Shown in pieces: positions 1-7,677 of a DNA stretch of 64,000 nucleotides; positions within the stretch are counted from its first letter, which is position 1; the number at the start of each line of letters is the position of its first letter. Source of the DNA: Mesorhizobium huakuii (GTDB taxonomy: Bacteria; Pseudomonadota; Alphaproteobacteria; Rhizobiales; Rhizobiaceae); the NCBI RefSeq assembly GCF_014189455.1, contig NZ_CP050296.1, positions 310,001 through 374,000 of the forward strand. Direction: 5' to 3'. The notes under the pieces were generated by a model, which did not search any database, was not told the origin of the DNA, and saw only the letters and a program-made list of their open reading frames with translations. Position numbers and translations under genes: made by a program.

Positions 1-9
1 CGGGCCGCC

Positions 10-801
10 TCAATCATCATAGCTGTGCCCTGCCCGCAGACCGTCACGCACGCGCGCTGCGATCGCCAAAAACTCCGGCGTCTCGCGGATGTCGAGCGGG
101 CGCTCCTTCGGCAGCGTCGATTCGATGATGTCGCTGACCCGGCCGGGCCGCGGCGACATCACCACGATCCGAGTCGACAGATACACGGCCTCCGGAATGG
201 AGTGGGTGACAAAGCAGATGGTCTTGTTGGTGCGCGCCCACAGTTCCAGCAATTGCTCGTTGAGGTGGTCGCGCACGATCTCGTCCAGCGCGCCGAATGG
301 TTCGTCCATCAGCAGGAGGTCGGCGTCGAAGGCGAGCGCGCGTGCGATCGAGGCGCGCTGCTGCATGCCGCCGGACAGCTGCCAGGGGTATTTCTTTTCG
401 AAGCCCGACAGGTTGACGAGATCGAGCGTGCGCTTGATGCGTTCCGCCTGCTCTGCCCTCGACAGGCCCATGATCTCCAGCGGCAGGCCGACATTGCGCT
501 CGATGGTGCGCCAGGGAAAAAGGGCCGCGGCCTGGAAGACATAGCCATAGGCGCGTTTCTCGCGCGCCTGTTCAGGCGTCATGCCGTTGACCGAGATCGT
601 GCCTGATGTCGGCTTCTCCAGATCGGCGATGACGCGCAAAAGCGTGGTCTTGCCGCAACCCGACGGTCCGATGAAGGAGACGAACTCGCCCTTGCCGATC
701 GTCAGGTCGACATTGGACAGCGCCTGGACGGGGCCGTCATTGGTCTGGAAGGTGAGGCCAAGTTTGCTTGCCGCGACGACGGCTGGCGAAATCCCTGTCA
801 T
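10..801 (-). CDS. ABC transporter ATP-binding protein, nitrate/sulfonate/pyrimidine type
   Basis: This is the cytoplasmic ATPase of an ABC importer of the SsuB/TauB/ThiZ-like class. In 263 residues it shows Walker A GPSGCGKT near residue 45, the signature LSGGMQQR near 142, Walker B LLLMDEP near 162 and a late switch histidine (FVTHS). The reading frame can be extended to 921, but the extra 40 residues are basic and low in hydrophobics and would be encoded by the promoter region, so ATG at 801 is preferred. The partner permease and binding protein are not in the window and would lie beyond its left edge. Its position beside pyrimidine-degradation genes suggests a nucleobase or pyrimidine substrate. 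That assignment is inference; the ATPase call is secure. Confidence 0.9.
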   Translation of the reverse strand: MTGISPAVVAASKLGLTFQTNDGPVQALSNVDLTIGKGEFVSFIGPSGCGKTTLLRVIADLEKPTSGTISVNGMTPEQAREKRAYGYVFQAAALFPWRTIERNVGLPLEIMGLSRAEQAERIKRTLDLVNLSGFEKKYPWQLSGGMQQRASIARALAFDADLLLMDEPFGALDEIVRDHLNEQLLELWARTNKTICFVTHSIPEAVYLSTRIVVMSPRPGRVSDIIESTLPKERPLDIRETPEFLAIAARVRDGLRAGHSYDD

Positions 802-881
802 CGGCCGTTGCCTGCCTGTTCCCGCCACAGCGGCGGCGGCCGGAATCCGATTGCTTTTATCGCGATGTTGTTTTCCACTTA

Positions 882-920
882 CCCTGTCCCATTTGGCCCT
901 GTCCCACTGACCTTGTCCCA
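882..920. repeat. Three spaced copies of a TGTCCCA element in the ABC/cupin divergent gap
   Basis: The heptamer tgtccca occurs three times (within 885-920), each preceded by cc or ct, at steps of 15 and 14 bp. Read on the minus strand it is TGGGACA. The copies lie in the gap between the ABC ATPase start (801) and the divergent cupin start (947), where regulatory sites would be expected. A regulator is not identified. Confidence 0.45.
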
Positions 921-946
921 CTCAGATCGACGCCCGGAGTTCCCCG

Positions 947-1351
947 ATGTCGCCCAAACCCACTTGTCATCTTATCCGCCCTGAAAGCACTTATGAAGGC
1001 AAGCAGGGATTGACCTATTTCGCCGGCATCGCCACGGAGTCGGTCGGCTCCTCCGGCATCTGCATGCATGTGCTCACCATGCCGCCCGGCGCCCGCGCCA
1101 AGGCGCATCTGCATGAGAACCATGAAACCGCGATCTACGTGCTCTCCGGCGAGGTCCATACCTGGTATGGCGACCGGCTCGAGCACCACATCGTCGTCAA
1201 GGCCGGCGACCTCTTCTACATTCCGGCCGGCGTGCCGCATCTGCCGGCCAATCTGAGCAACGCTCCCTCTTCGGCCGTCATTGCCCGCACCGATCCCAAT
1301 GAACAGGAGAGCGTCGTCCTGCTGCCGGAACTGGATGCGCTGGTCGCCTGA
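947..1351 (+). CDS. Cupin domain-containing protein
   Basis: This 134-residue protein is a single-domain cupin. It carries the first cupin motif (HLHENHE, residues about 47-53, then a YVLSGEVHTWYG strand) and the second (GDLFYIPAGVPHLPAN), which give the usual histidine and glutamate metal ligands. It is divergent from the ABC ATPase and faces the tail of the pyrimidine operon. Stand-alone cupins of this size may be small metal-dependent enzymes or sugar/organic-acid binding proteins, and the sequence does not say which. A link to pyrimidine catabolism is suggested only by position. Confidence 0.85.
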   Translation: MSPKPTCHLIRPESTYEGKQGLTYFAGIATESVGSSGICMHVLTMPPGARAKAHLHENHETAIYVLSGEVHTWYGDRLEHHIVVKAGDLFYIPAGVPHLPANLSNAPSSAVIARTDPNEQESVVLLPELDALVA

Positions 1352-1368
1352 CGCTGACGGGATCGCGG

Positions 1369-1746
1369 TCATTTGCACCGCGAGACTTCCCCCATGACGT
1401 TGCCGTCCGCATCGGTGATCGTCAGCTTCTTGGCGTTCTTGGCACTGCGCTTGATGGTGAAATTGGTCGGCGCCTGTCCGTCTTCGCCTTCGGCCTCACA
1501 TGTCGCCGTCACCACCAGCGATCCGTCAGCTTGCGCTTGCGTCTTCGTGAACGTGCAGGCGCTGGCGGCGGTGATCAATTCCTTGTCGGTCAAAAGCAGC
1601 ATCTGATCGGCGGCGACTTCCTGGCCGTTGCGGTTGATGCAGCCATATTTATCGCCATAGGGCTTCGACAGGTCGATGCCTGCCGCGAATGCCTGACCGG
1701 CAGCCAAAACGACGACCATCGCAACAGACAGACTAAAACCACGCAT
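1369..1746 (-). CDS. Small secreted cysteine-containing protein, unknown function
   Basis: A 125-residue protein with a Sec signal peptide (MRGFSLSVAMVVVLAAGQAFA) followed by a mature domain with four cysteines (in YGCIN, SACTF, ATCEAEGE and SRCK), which could form two disulfides in the periplasm. A GGGGGA ribosome site lies six bases before ATG 1746 but directly abuts the alternative ATG at 1752, so 1746 is preferred. The gene immediately upstream encodes a paralogue with the same cysteine layout and the shared stretch TCxAEGExG. Both are downstream of dihydropyrimidinase on the same strand and probably share its transcript. I do not recognise a named family. Confidence 0.75.
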   Translation of the reverse strand: MRGFSLSVAMVVVLAAGQAFAAGIDLSKPYGDKYGCINRNGQEVAADQMLLLTDKELITAASACTFTKTQAQADGSLVVTATCEAEGEDGQAPTNFTIKRSAKNAKKLTITDADGNVMGEVSRCK

Positions 1747-1769
1747 GCTCATTCCCCCATTGCCCAACG

Positions 1770-2141
1770 TTAAGAACATGATTGCAGCGGCCCCAGTTCT
1801 TCCAGGCCGGGAATGGTGACGAAGAAACCATCCCCTCCCTTGTTGGTGACCACAACGGTTTCGATCGTCGTTCCCGCCTCGCCCTCGGCGGAACAGGTAG
1901 AACGCAGCGATTGCGGGCCTGGCACTGAGGTCAATTTCTGCTCGAACCGGCAACCGCTGCCATAGGTCTCGATGCCTTCCGCGGTCAGCAGGATATAGGC
2001 ATCGCTGTCCTGATAACCGGCCTTTACGCCGGCACAGCCGACATCATTGCCCCAGGAGCCGGCCAGCACACCGGCCGCGGTCGCCGGACCACCGGCAACT
2101 GCCGCCAGGACCACCGGGATGAGCGCGGCCGAACGCGCCAA
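1770..2141 (-). CDS. Small secreted cysteine-containing protein, paralogue of the next gene
   Basis: A 123-residue protein with an N-terminal signal sequence (MARSAALIPVVLAAVAGGPATAAG) and four cysteines spaced as in the downstream protein (VGCAG, SGCRF, STCSAEGE, QSCS). The two mature domains also share an LLTxExI segment, so they are probably an old tandem duplication. Its start lies only two bases after the stop codon of dihydropyrimidinase, a spacing that suggests translational coupling in the same operon. The role is unknown; a periplasmic location is inferred from the signal peptide. Confidence 0.75.
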   Translation of the reverse strand: MARSAALIPVVLAAVAGGPATAAGVLAGSWGNDVGCAGVKAGYQDSDAYILLTAEGIETYGSGCRFEQKLTSVPGPQSLRSTCSAEGEAGTTIETVVVTNKGGDGFFVTIPGLEELGPLQSCS

Positions 2142-2143
2142 GC

Positions 2144-3595
2144 CTAGACCCCCGTCGCCGGGATACCGGTCCGTTCCACCTTGCGCGGCGCGGTGATGTC
2201 TTTCCAGGTCGACAGCGCCCGGTTGACTGCGGCGTTCGGCTCGCGGCCGACGAACTGGCCATGGCCGGGCTTGGCCTTCACCTCGGCTTCCTCGATCGAC
2301 AGCTCGCCGCGCGAGAAGACGAAGCGCGGCAGGCCGGTCACTTCGAAGCCTTCGAAGACGTTGTAGTCGATGACAGACTGCTGCTTCTTCGAAGAAATCG
2401 TCTTCTTCCGCTTCGGGTCCCAGACGAGGATGTCGGCATCCGCGCCTTCAACGATGGCGCCCTTCTTCGGGTACATGTTGAGGATCTTGGCGATGTTGGT
2501 GGAGGTCACCGCGACGAACTCGTTCATCGTCAGCCGACCGGTGTTGACACCCGTGGTCCACAGCATTGGCAAGCGGTCCTCGAGGCCGCCGGTGCCGTTC
2601 GGGATCTTGGTGAAGTCGCCGATGCCGTTGCGCTTCTGCTTGGTGGTGAAGGCGCAGTGATCGGTCGCCACCACTTGCAGCGATCCAGCCTGCAGGCCGG
2701 CCCACAGTGAATCCTGGTGCAGCTTGTTGCGGAAGGGTGGGCTCATCACGCGCCGCGCCGCATGGTCCCAGTCCTTGTTGAAATACTCGGTCTCATCCAG
2801 CGTCAGGTGCTGGATCAGCGGCTCGCCGAACACCCGCATGCCCTTCTGCCGCGCCCGGCGGATGGCCTCGTGGGCTTGTTCGCAGGAGACATGCACAACA
2901 TAGAGCGGCACGCCGGCCATGTCGGCGATCATGATGGCGCGATTTGTGGCCTCGCCTTCCACTTCCGGCGGCCGCGAATAGGCATGGCCTTCCGGGCCGT
3001 TGTTGCCGGCGGCCAGCAGCTTCTGCGACAAAGCGGCGACCACGTCGCCATTCTCCGCATGCACCAGCGGTAGCGCGCCAAGGTCGGCGCAGCGCTGGAA
3101 CGACGCATACATCTCGTCGTCATCCACCATCAGCGCGCCCTTGTAGGCCATGAAGTGCTTGAACGAGGTGATGCCCTTGTCGACGACGGTGGCCATCTCA
3201 TCAAACACCTGCTTGCCCCACCAGGTGATCGCCATGTGGAAGGAATAGTCGCAGGCAGCCTTGGTGGTCTTGTTGTCCCACATCTGCAAGGCCTCGAGCA
3301 GCGATTGCTGTGGCGACGGCAGGCAGAAATCGACCACCATCGTGGTGCCGCCGGCAAGGGCGGCCCGCGTACCGGATTCGAAATCGTCGGCCGAATAGGT
3401 GCCCATGAACGGCATTTCGAGATGGGTGTGCGGGTCGATGCCGCCGGGCATGACGTAGCAGCCGGTGGCGTCATATTCATGGTCGCCATGCAGGTCCGAG
3501 CCGATCGCAACGATCTTGCCGTGGCTGAACAGCACATCGGCCTTCCAGCTGCGGTCGGCGGTGACGACGGTGCCGTTCTTGATAACTTTGGTCAT
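2144..3595 (-). CDS. hydA: Dihydropyrimidinase (D-hydantoinase)
   Basis: This enzyme opens the ring of dihydrouracil or dihydrothymine to the N-carbamoyl-beta-amino acid, the second step of reductive pyrimidine catabolism in the cytoplasm. The 483-residue length is normal. The amidohydrolase metal motif GGIDPHTHLEMPF (H57, H59), the lysine expected to be carbamylated in KHFMAYKG (K152), and later metal histidines (LVHAENGD, VHVSCEQ) with the aspartate in ATDHCAF are all present. ATG 3595 follows a weak GGGAACAG site. It lies downstream of the amidohydrolase gene acting on its product, and upstream of two small secreted proteins. Hydantoins may be alternative substrates, but the neighbours favour pyrimidines. 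Confidence 0.95.
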   Translation of the reverse strand: MTKVIKNGTVVTADRSWKADVLFSHGKIVAIGSDLHGDHEYDATGCYVMPGGIDPHTHLEMPFMGTYSADDFESGTRAALAGGTTMVVDFCLPSPQQSLLEALQMWDNKTTKAACDYSFHMAITWWGKQVFDEMATVVDKGITSFKHFMAYKGALMVDDDEMYASFQRCADLGALPLVHAENGDVVAALSQKLLAAGNNGPEGHAYSRPPEVEGEATNRAIMIADMAGVPLYVVHVSCEQAHEAIRRARQKGMRVFGEPLIQHLTLDETEYFNKDWDHAARRVMSPPFRNKLHQDSLWAGLQAGSLQVVATDHCAFTTKQKRNGIGDFTKIPNGTGGLEDRLPMLWTTGVNTGRLTMNEFVAVTSTNIAKILNMYPKKGAIVEGADADILVWDPKRKKTISSKKQQSVIDYNVFEGFEVTGLPRFVFSRGELSIEEAEVKAKPGHGQFVGREPNAAVNRALSTWKDITAPRKVERTGIPATGV

Positions 3596-3659
3596 TTTCT
3601 GTTCCCTTGTTCTCTTCGCGCTTCTTTATGAGCGGCGTTTGGAATCTAGATGTCTAAGT

Positions 3660-4910
3660 TCACTCCACGATGACGGCCGTCTCCACCACCGCGTGGAACA
3701 GAACGTCAGCGCCAGCCGAGGCCCATTCCTTGGTGATCTCTTCGGCCTCGTTGTGTGACAACCCGTCAACACACGGGCACATCACCATGGCGGTCGGCGC
3801 GACGCGGTTGATCCAGCAGGCGTCGTGGCCGGCGCCCGAGACGATGTTGCGGTGGGTATAGCCGAGGCGGTCGGCGGCATCGCGGATGGCCTTGACGCAG
3901 CCCGCATCGAAAGTCACGGGATCGAAATGGCCGACCTGCTCGATCTTATACTGAATGTCGAGTGCCTCGCAGATCGTGTCGATGCCTTCGCGGATGCGGC
4001 CGTCCATGGCATCAAGCACTTCCTTCTCGGGCGAGCGGATGTCGATGGTGAAGACGGTGCGGCCGGCAATGATGTTGCGCGAGTTCGGGAACACTTCCAT
4101 GTGGCCGACCGCGCCGACGGCATCGGGCTGATAGTCCATGGCGATCTCGTGCACCAGTTCGATCACGCGGGCCATGCCGAGCCCGGCATTGCGGCGCTTG
4201 GGCATCGGCGTCGAGCCGGTATGGGCTTCCTTGCCGGTCAGCGTCACCTGCAGCCATTTCAGGCCCTGGCCATGGGTGACGACGCCAATGTCGATGCCTT
4301 CGTCCTCGAGGATCGGCCCCTGCTCGATATGCAGTTCGAAGAAGGCGTGAATCTTGCGATCACCGACCTTCTCGGTGCCCTTCCAGCCGATGCGCTCGAG
4401 CTCCTCGCCGAATTTCTTGCCTTGCTTGTCGGTATGCTCGTAGACATCGGCCTGGTCGAGCACGCCGGCGAACACGCCCGACGCCATCATCGCCGGCGCG
4501 AAGCGCGCACCTTCCTCGTTCGTCCAGTTGGTGACGACGATCGGATGTTTTGTCTTGATGTCGAGATCGTTGAGCGAGCGCACGATCTCCAGGCCGCCAA
4601 GAACGCCGAGCACGCCGTCATATTTGCCGCCGGTCGGCTGCGTATCGAGATGGCTGCCGACATAGACCGGCGGGAGGGTTGGGTCCGTGCCTTCGCGGCG
4701 GGCAAACATCGTGCCCATCTCGTCGACGCCCATTTCCAGCCCGGCGGCATCGCACCAGCGCTTGAACAGATGCCGGCCCTCGCCATCCTCATCGGTCACG
4801 GTCTGGCGATTGTTGCCGCCGGCAATGCCGGGGCCGATCTTCGCCATTTCCATCAGCGAATCCCACAAACGGTCTGAATTGATTCGCAAATTCTCGCCGG
4901 GTGCGGCCAT
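3660..4910 (-). CDS. hyuC: N-carbamoyl-beta-alanine amidohydrolase (M20-type Zn hydrolase)
   Basis: A 416-residue metal-dependent amidohydrolase of the HyuC/AllC/beta-ureidopropionase family. It would hydrolyse N-carbamoyl-beta-alanine to beta-alanine, CO2 and ammonia. The bimetal site is visible as GSHLDTQPTGGKYDG (H87, D98), TNWTNEEGARF, the ELHIEQGPILE segment and the C-terminal GAGHDACW histidine. ATG 4910 is preceded by GGAGAGG at good spacing. That ribosome site lies inside the last codons of the upstream DUF559 gene, whose TGA directly touches this ATG, so translation may be coupled. Allantoate or L-carbamoylase activity is possible in this family; the adjacent dihydropyrimidinase makes the pyrimidine role most likely. 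Confidence 0.93.
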   Translation of the reverse strand: MAAPGENLRINSDRLWDSLMEMAKIGPGIAGGNNRQTVTDEDGEGRHLFKRWCDAAGLEMGVDEMGTMFARREGTDPTLPPVYVGSHLDTQPTGGKYDGVLGVLGGLEIVRSLNDLDIKTKHPIVVTNWTNEEGARFAPAMMASGVFAGVLDQADVYEHTDKQGKKFGEELERIGWKGTEKVGDRKIHAFFELHIEQGPILEDEGIDIGVVTHGQGLKWLQVTLTGKEAHTGSTPMPKRRNAGLGMARVIELVHEIAMDYQPDAVGAVGHMEVFPNSRNIIAGRTVFTIDIRSPEKEVLDAMDGRIREGIDTICEALDIQYKIEQVGHFDPVTFDAGCVKAIRDAADRLGYTHRNIVSGAGHDACWINRVAPTAMVMCPCVDGLSHNEAEEITKEWASAGADVLFHAVVETAVIVE

Positions 4911-5351
4911 TCAAAACCTCTCCAATTGCGCGGCGTCCCCCTCCCCCTCGAGGGGAGGGTGGCCGCGAAGCGGTCGGGTGGGGTCGCCTGACATAAGCTC
5001 GACCTTCCCCTTGACCGCCTGCGCGACATGCCAAGCGCTGTTTATGACATCGGGCTCGTCAACGCGAAAGATATCGAAGCCGAGCGAACGCAGATAGGCA
5101 TCGCGGACGGCGTCGTGCCGCTTGCCCCTTTCATACTCGTGCAGATCGCCATCCACCTCGACCACCAGCTTCACACCAAAGCAGGCGAAGTCGACGATGT
5201 ACGGCCCGATCGGGCACTGGCGGCGAAACTTTATGCCGATCGATTTGAGATCGCGCAGCTCATACCAGAGCAGGGATTCACCCTTGGTCGCGTGAACTCG
5301 AAGCGCGCGCGCCTTCTGGCGCATTTCGTAGCTCACACGAGTGCGGGGCAT
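4911..5351 (-). CDS. DUF559 (Vsr-like/PD-(D/E)XK) endonuclease-domain protein
   Basis: A 146-residue protein with the DUF559 domain, related to very-short-patch-repair type nucleases. The core reads FRRQCPIGPYIVDFAC then KLVVEVDGDLHE, giving the D...ExD nuclease-like residues, followed by RDAYLRSLGFDIFRV. The domain ends near residue 120. The remaining tail (GDPTRPLRGHPPLEGEG and the final residues) is encoded by a 48-bp repeat and by the leader of hyuC, so it looks acquired by read-through. The gene sits between two perfect inverted copies of that repeat inside the pyrimidine operon, unlike any pathway gene. A mobile or repeat-dispersing role is inference; it could also be a passive passenger. 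Confidence 0.85.
   Translation of the reverse strand: MPRTRVSYEMRQKARALRVHATKGESLLWYELRDLKSIGIKFRRQCPIGPYIVDFACFGVKLVVEVDGDLHEYERGKRHDAVRDAYLRSLGFDIFRVDEPDVINSAWHVAQAVKGKVELMSGDPTRPLRGHPPLEGEGDAAQLERF
4939..4986 (+). repeat. 48-bp inverted repeat, left copy, flanking DUF559 cassette
   Basis: This stretch is the exact reverse complement of 5398-5445. It contains the internal palindrome cctcgagg and a second short one, ggccgcgaagcggtc-like. It overlaps the end of the DUF559 reading frame and encodes its odd RPLRGHPPLEGEG tail. No target duplication outside the repeats was recognised by eye. Confidence 0.9.
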
Positions 5352-5397
5352 CAGCGGCGGCCTCGCGGCAAAAGATCAGGTCGGCGTCCGGTCGCAC

Positions 5398-5445
5398 CGA
5401 CCCCACCCGACCGCTTCGCGGCCACCCTCCCCTCGAGGGGGAGGG
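5398..5445 (-). repeat. 48-bp inverted repeat, right copy, flanking DUF559 cassette
   Basis: Perfect reverse complement of 4939-4986, placed 46 bp before the DUF559 start and 18 bp past the end of the transaminase gene. The two copies bound a 507-bp unit holding one gene. Its composition (CCCTCC and GGTGGCC blocks with short internal palindromes) is like the dispersed intergenic repeats of rhizobial genomes; that family resemblance is from general knowledge. Confidence 0.9.
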
Positions 5446-5463
5446 ATATCCGCGCCCAGATCA

Positions 5464-6793
5464 TCAATCGATCGACCTCAGCACTTCACGCACATGGTCG
5501 ATCAATTCGTTGATCTGGCCCTTGGTGATGATCAGCGGCGGCGACAGCGCGATGATGTCGCCGGTGGTGCGGATCAACGCGCCGCGCTCGAACGCCTTGA
5601 CGAAGGCCGAGAAGGCCCGCTTGGTCGGGCTGCCGGCGATCGGCGCCAGTTCGATCGCACCGATCAGGCCAATGTTCCTGATGTCGATGACATGCGGCTC
5701 GCCCTTCAGCGAATGCAGCGCGTCTTCCCAATAGGGCGCCAGTTCCTCGCCACGGGTGAGCAGGCCCTCTTCCTTGTAGGTGTCGAGCGTGCCGAGTGCC
5801 GCCGCGCAAGCGATCGGATTGCCCGAATAGGTGTAGCCGTGGAAGAACTCGATCATGTGCTCGGGGCCAGTCATGAACGCGTCGTGGATTTCCTTCTTCA
5901 CGAACACCGCGCCCATCGGGATGACGCCGTTGGAGACGCCCTTGGCGGTGGTCATGATGTCGGGCGTGACGCCGAAATAGTCGGCGGCGAACGGCGCTCC
6001 AAGACGGCCGAAACCGGTGATGACCTCATCGAAGATCAGCAGGATGCCGTGCTTGGTGCAGATTTCGCGCAGCTTTTGCAAATAGCCCTTGGGCGGCAGG
6101 ATGACGCCGGTGGAGCCGGCGACCGGCTCGACGATGACAGCGGCGATGGTCGAGGCGTCATGCAATGTGACGATGCGCTCCAGCTCATTGGCGAGCTCCG
6201 CGCCATATTCCGGCACGCCCTTAGAGAAGGCGTTCTTCTCCGGCAGATGCGTGTGCGGCATGTGGTCGACGCCGCCGAGCAGCGTGCCGAACATCTTGCG
6301 GTTACTGACGATGCCGCCAACCGAGATGCCGCCGAAATTAACGCCGTGATAGCCGCGCTCGCGGCCGATCAGGCGGGTGCGCGCCCCCTCGCCCTTCATG
6401 CGGTGATAGGCGATCGCCATCTTCAGCGCGGTCTCGACCGATTCCCGAACCGGAATTGGTGAAGAAGACGTGGTCCATGCCCTTAGGCGCGAGGTCGACC
6501 AGGCGGTTGGCCAGTTCGAACACGATCGGATGGCCCATCTGGAAGGCCGGCGCATAGTCGAGTTCGGCGGCCTGATGCTGGATCGCCTCAGTGATCTTCG
6601 GCCGGCAGTGGCCGGCATTGACGCACCAGAGGCCGGCGGTGCCGTCGAGCACCTTGCGGCCATCGCTGGTGGTGTAATGCATGTCCTTGGCGGACACGAA
6701 CATGCGTGGCGCCTGCTTGAACTGCCGGTTTGCCGTGAACGGCATCCAGAATGCGCTGAGATCGTTCGGCGTGACTTTCAGCCGGTTGGACAT
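5464..6793 (-). pseudogene. Beta-alanine:pyruvate (omega-amino acid) transaminase, frameshifted
   Basis: A class III PLP aminotransferase that would convert beta-alanine to malonate semialdehyde, finishing uracil breakdown. The N-terminal part (LSAFWMPFTANRQFK, GTAGLWCVNAGHCRP) is read from ATG 6793, after an AAGGGGAA site. The remainder, including the GYHGVNFGG segment, IFDEVITGFGR and the PLP lysine in TTAKGVSNG, is in another frame. The break falls in VFFTNSGSESVETAL, where the coding strand has GGG instead of GG (plus-strand CCC, 6444-6446). Removing one G restores a full-length protein of about 442 residues. Everything else looks functional, so this is a recent mutation or a sequencing error. 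Confidence 0.88.
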
Positions 6794-6871
6794 GACCAAG
6801 ACTTCCCCTTGTAACCTGTTTCGGTGCGTCCAACGCTTGGTCTTTGCGCCGTTTTCATGCTACGCAAATTT

Positions 6872-6887
6872 TTGACCGATTGGACAA
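6872..6887. promoter_or_regulatory. RutR-like operator between transaminase and rutR
   Basis: The 16-mer TTGACCGATTGGACAA matches the E. coli RutR box TTGACCAnnTGGTCAA at 12 of its 14 defined positions. It lies in the 242-bp gap between the divergent transaminase and rutR genes, about 80 bp before the transaminase start. A second box is found before preT at 15609-15624. Operator function is inferred from the match and the adjacent RutR homologue. Confidence 0.75.
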
Positions 6888-6971
6888 ACGTTAGCACCGC
6901 CCTGTCGGCGGTCAAGGGATTACTAGCGGAAATGCGGCTCCTGAAGTGCGTTCCACAGCCCAGAGAAAAAC

Positions 6972-6993
6972 TGGTCCAGAGAATTGGTCCAGA
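6972..6993. promoter_or_regulatory. Direct repeat TGGTCCAGA x2 near the rutR start
   Basis: The nonamer tggtccaga occurs at 6972-6980 and 6985-6993, 13 bp apart, within 65 bp of the rutR start. Each copy begins with TGGTC, the half-site of a RutR box, so this may be a secondary autoregulatory site. The half-sites are direct, not inverted, which weakens the case. Confidence 0.4.
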
Positions 6994-7035
6994 TGCCCCT
7001 GAACGCGAGATTTGGCAACATGAGGGTTCGCAACG

Positions 7036-7671
7036 GTGAACACCGGCACGGAAGCGCCTCGCCGCACCCGCATCCAGCAGGAAAAGCGCGAGCTCATTCT
7101 GGAGGCGGCGCTCGAAGTGTTCTCCACCAACGGCTTCCGCGGCTCGACCATCGACCAGATCGCCGAAGCCGCCGGCATGTCGAAGCCGAACCTGCTCTAT
7201 TACTTCCGCCGCAAGGAAGACATTCACGAGACGTTGATGCAGCGCCTGCTCGACACCTGGCTGGCGCCGCTGCGCGAGCTCGACGACATCGGCGACCCCA
7301 TGACCGAACTCAGGAGCTACATCAGGCGCAAGCTCGAAATGGCGCGCGATTTTCCCCGCGAGAGCCGGCTCTTCGCCAATGAAATCCTGCAAGGCGCGCC
7401 ACGCATCATGCCGCTGCTGGCCGGCGAACTGAAGACGCTGGTCGACGAGAAGGCCGCCGTCATCAAGGGCTGGATGCGTGCCGGCAAGATCGCCCGGACT
7501 GACCCCTGGCACCTGATCTTCTCAATCTGGGCAACCACGCAGCACTATGCCGATTTCGACGTCCAGGTCCGCGCCGTGCTCGGACCGAACCGCGGCGGCG
7601 ACGGCCGCTTCGAGGACGCGGCACGGTTCCTGGAGCAACTGTTTCTTGAGGGGCTGAAGCCGAGGGGCTGA
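7036..7671 (+). CDS. rutR: TetR-family pyrimidine utilisation regulator RutR
   Basis: A 211-residue TetR-type repressor. The N-terminal helix-turn-helix spans about residues 17-63 (ILEAALEVFSTNGFRGSTI ... GMSKPNLLYYFRRKEDI). The C-terminal ligand domain carries RutR-like segments: LRSYIRRKLEMARDFPRESRLFANEI, DPWHLIFSIWATTQHYADFD, and the family-typical end. In E. coli RutR binds uracil or thymine, which release it from DNA. The start is GTG at 7036. It is divergent from the pyrimidine operon, with a RutR-like box between them and another in front of preT. It is therefore the probable local regulator of both halves of the pathway and of itself. Confidence 0.9.
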   Translation: MNTGTEAPRRTRIQQEKRELILEAALEVFSTNGFRGSTIDQIAEAAGMSKPNLLYYFRRKEDIHETLMQRLLDTWLAPLRELDDIGDPMTELRSYIRRKLEMARDFPRESRLFANEILQGAPRIMPLLAGELKTLVDEKAAVIKGWMRAGKIARTDPWHLIFSIWATTQHYADFDVQVRAVLGPNRGGDGRFEDAARFLEQLFLEGLKPRG

Positions 7672-7677
7672 CCCCTC

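Noticed and set aside
3825..4877. 350-codon open frame on the plus strand opposite the amidohydrolase gene
   Set aside because: It is the antisense image of a clearly conserved enzyme in GC-rich DNA and has no recognisable domain or ribosome site.
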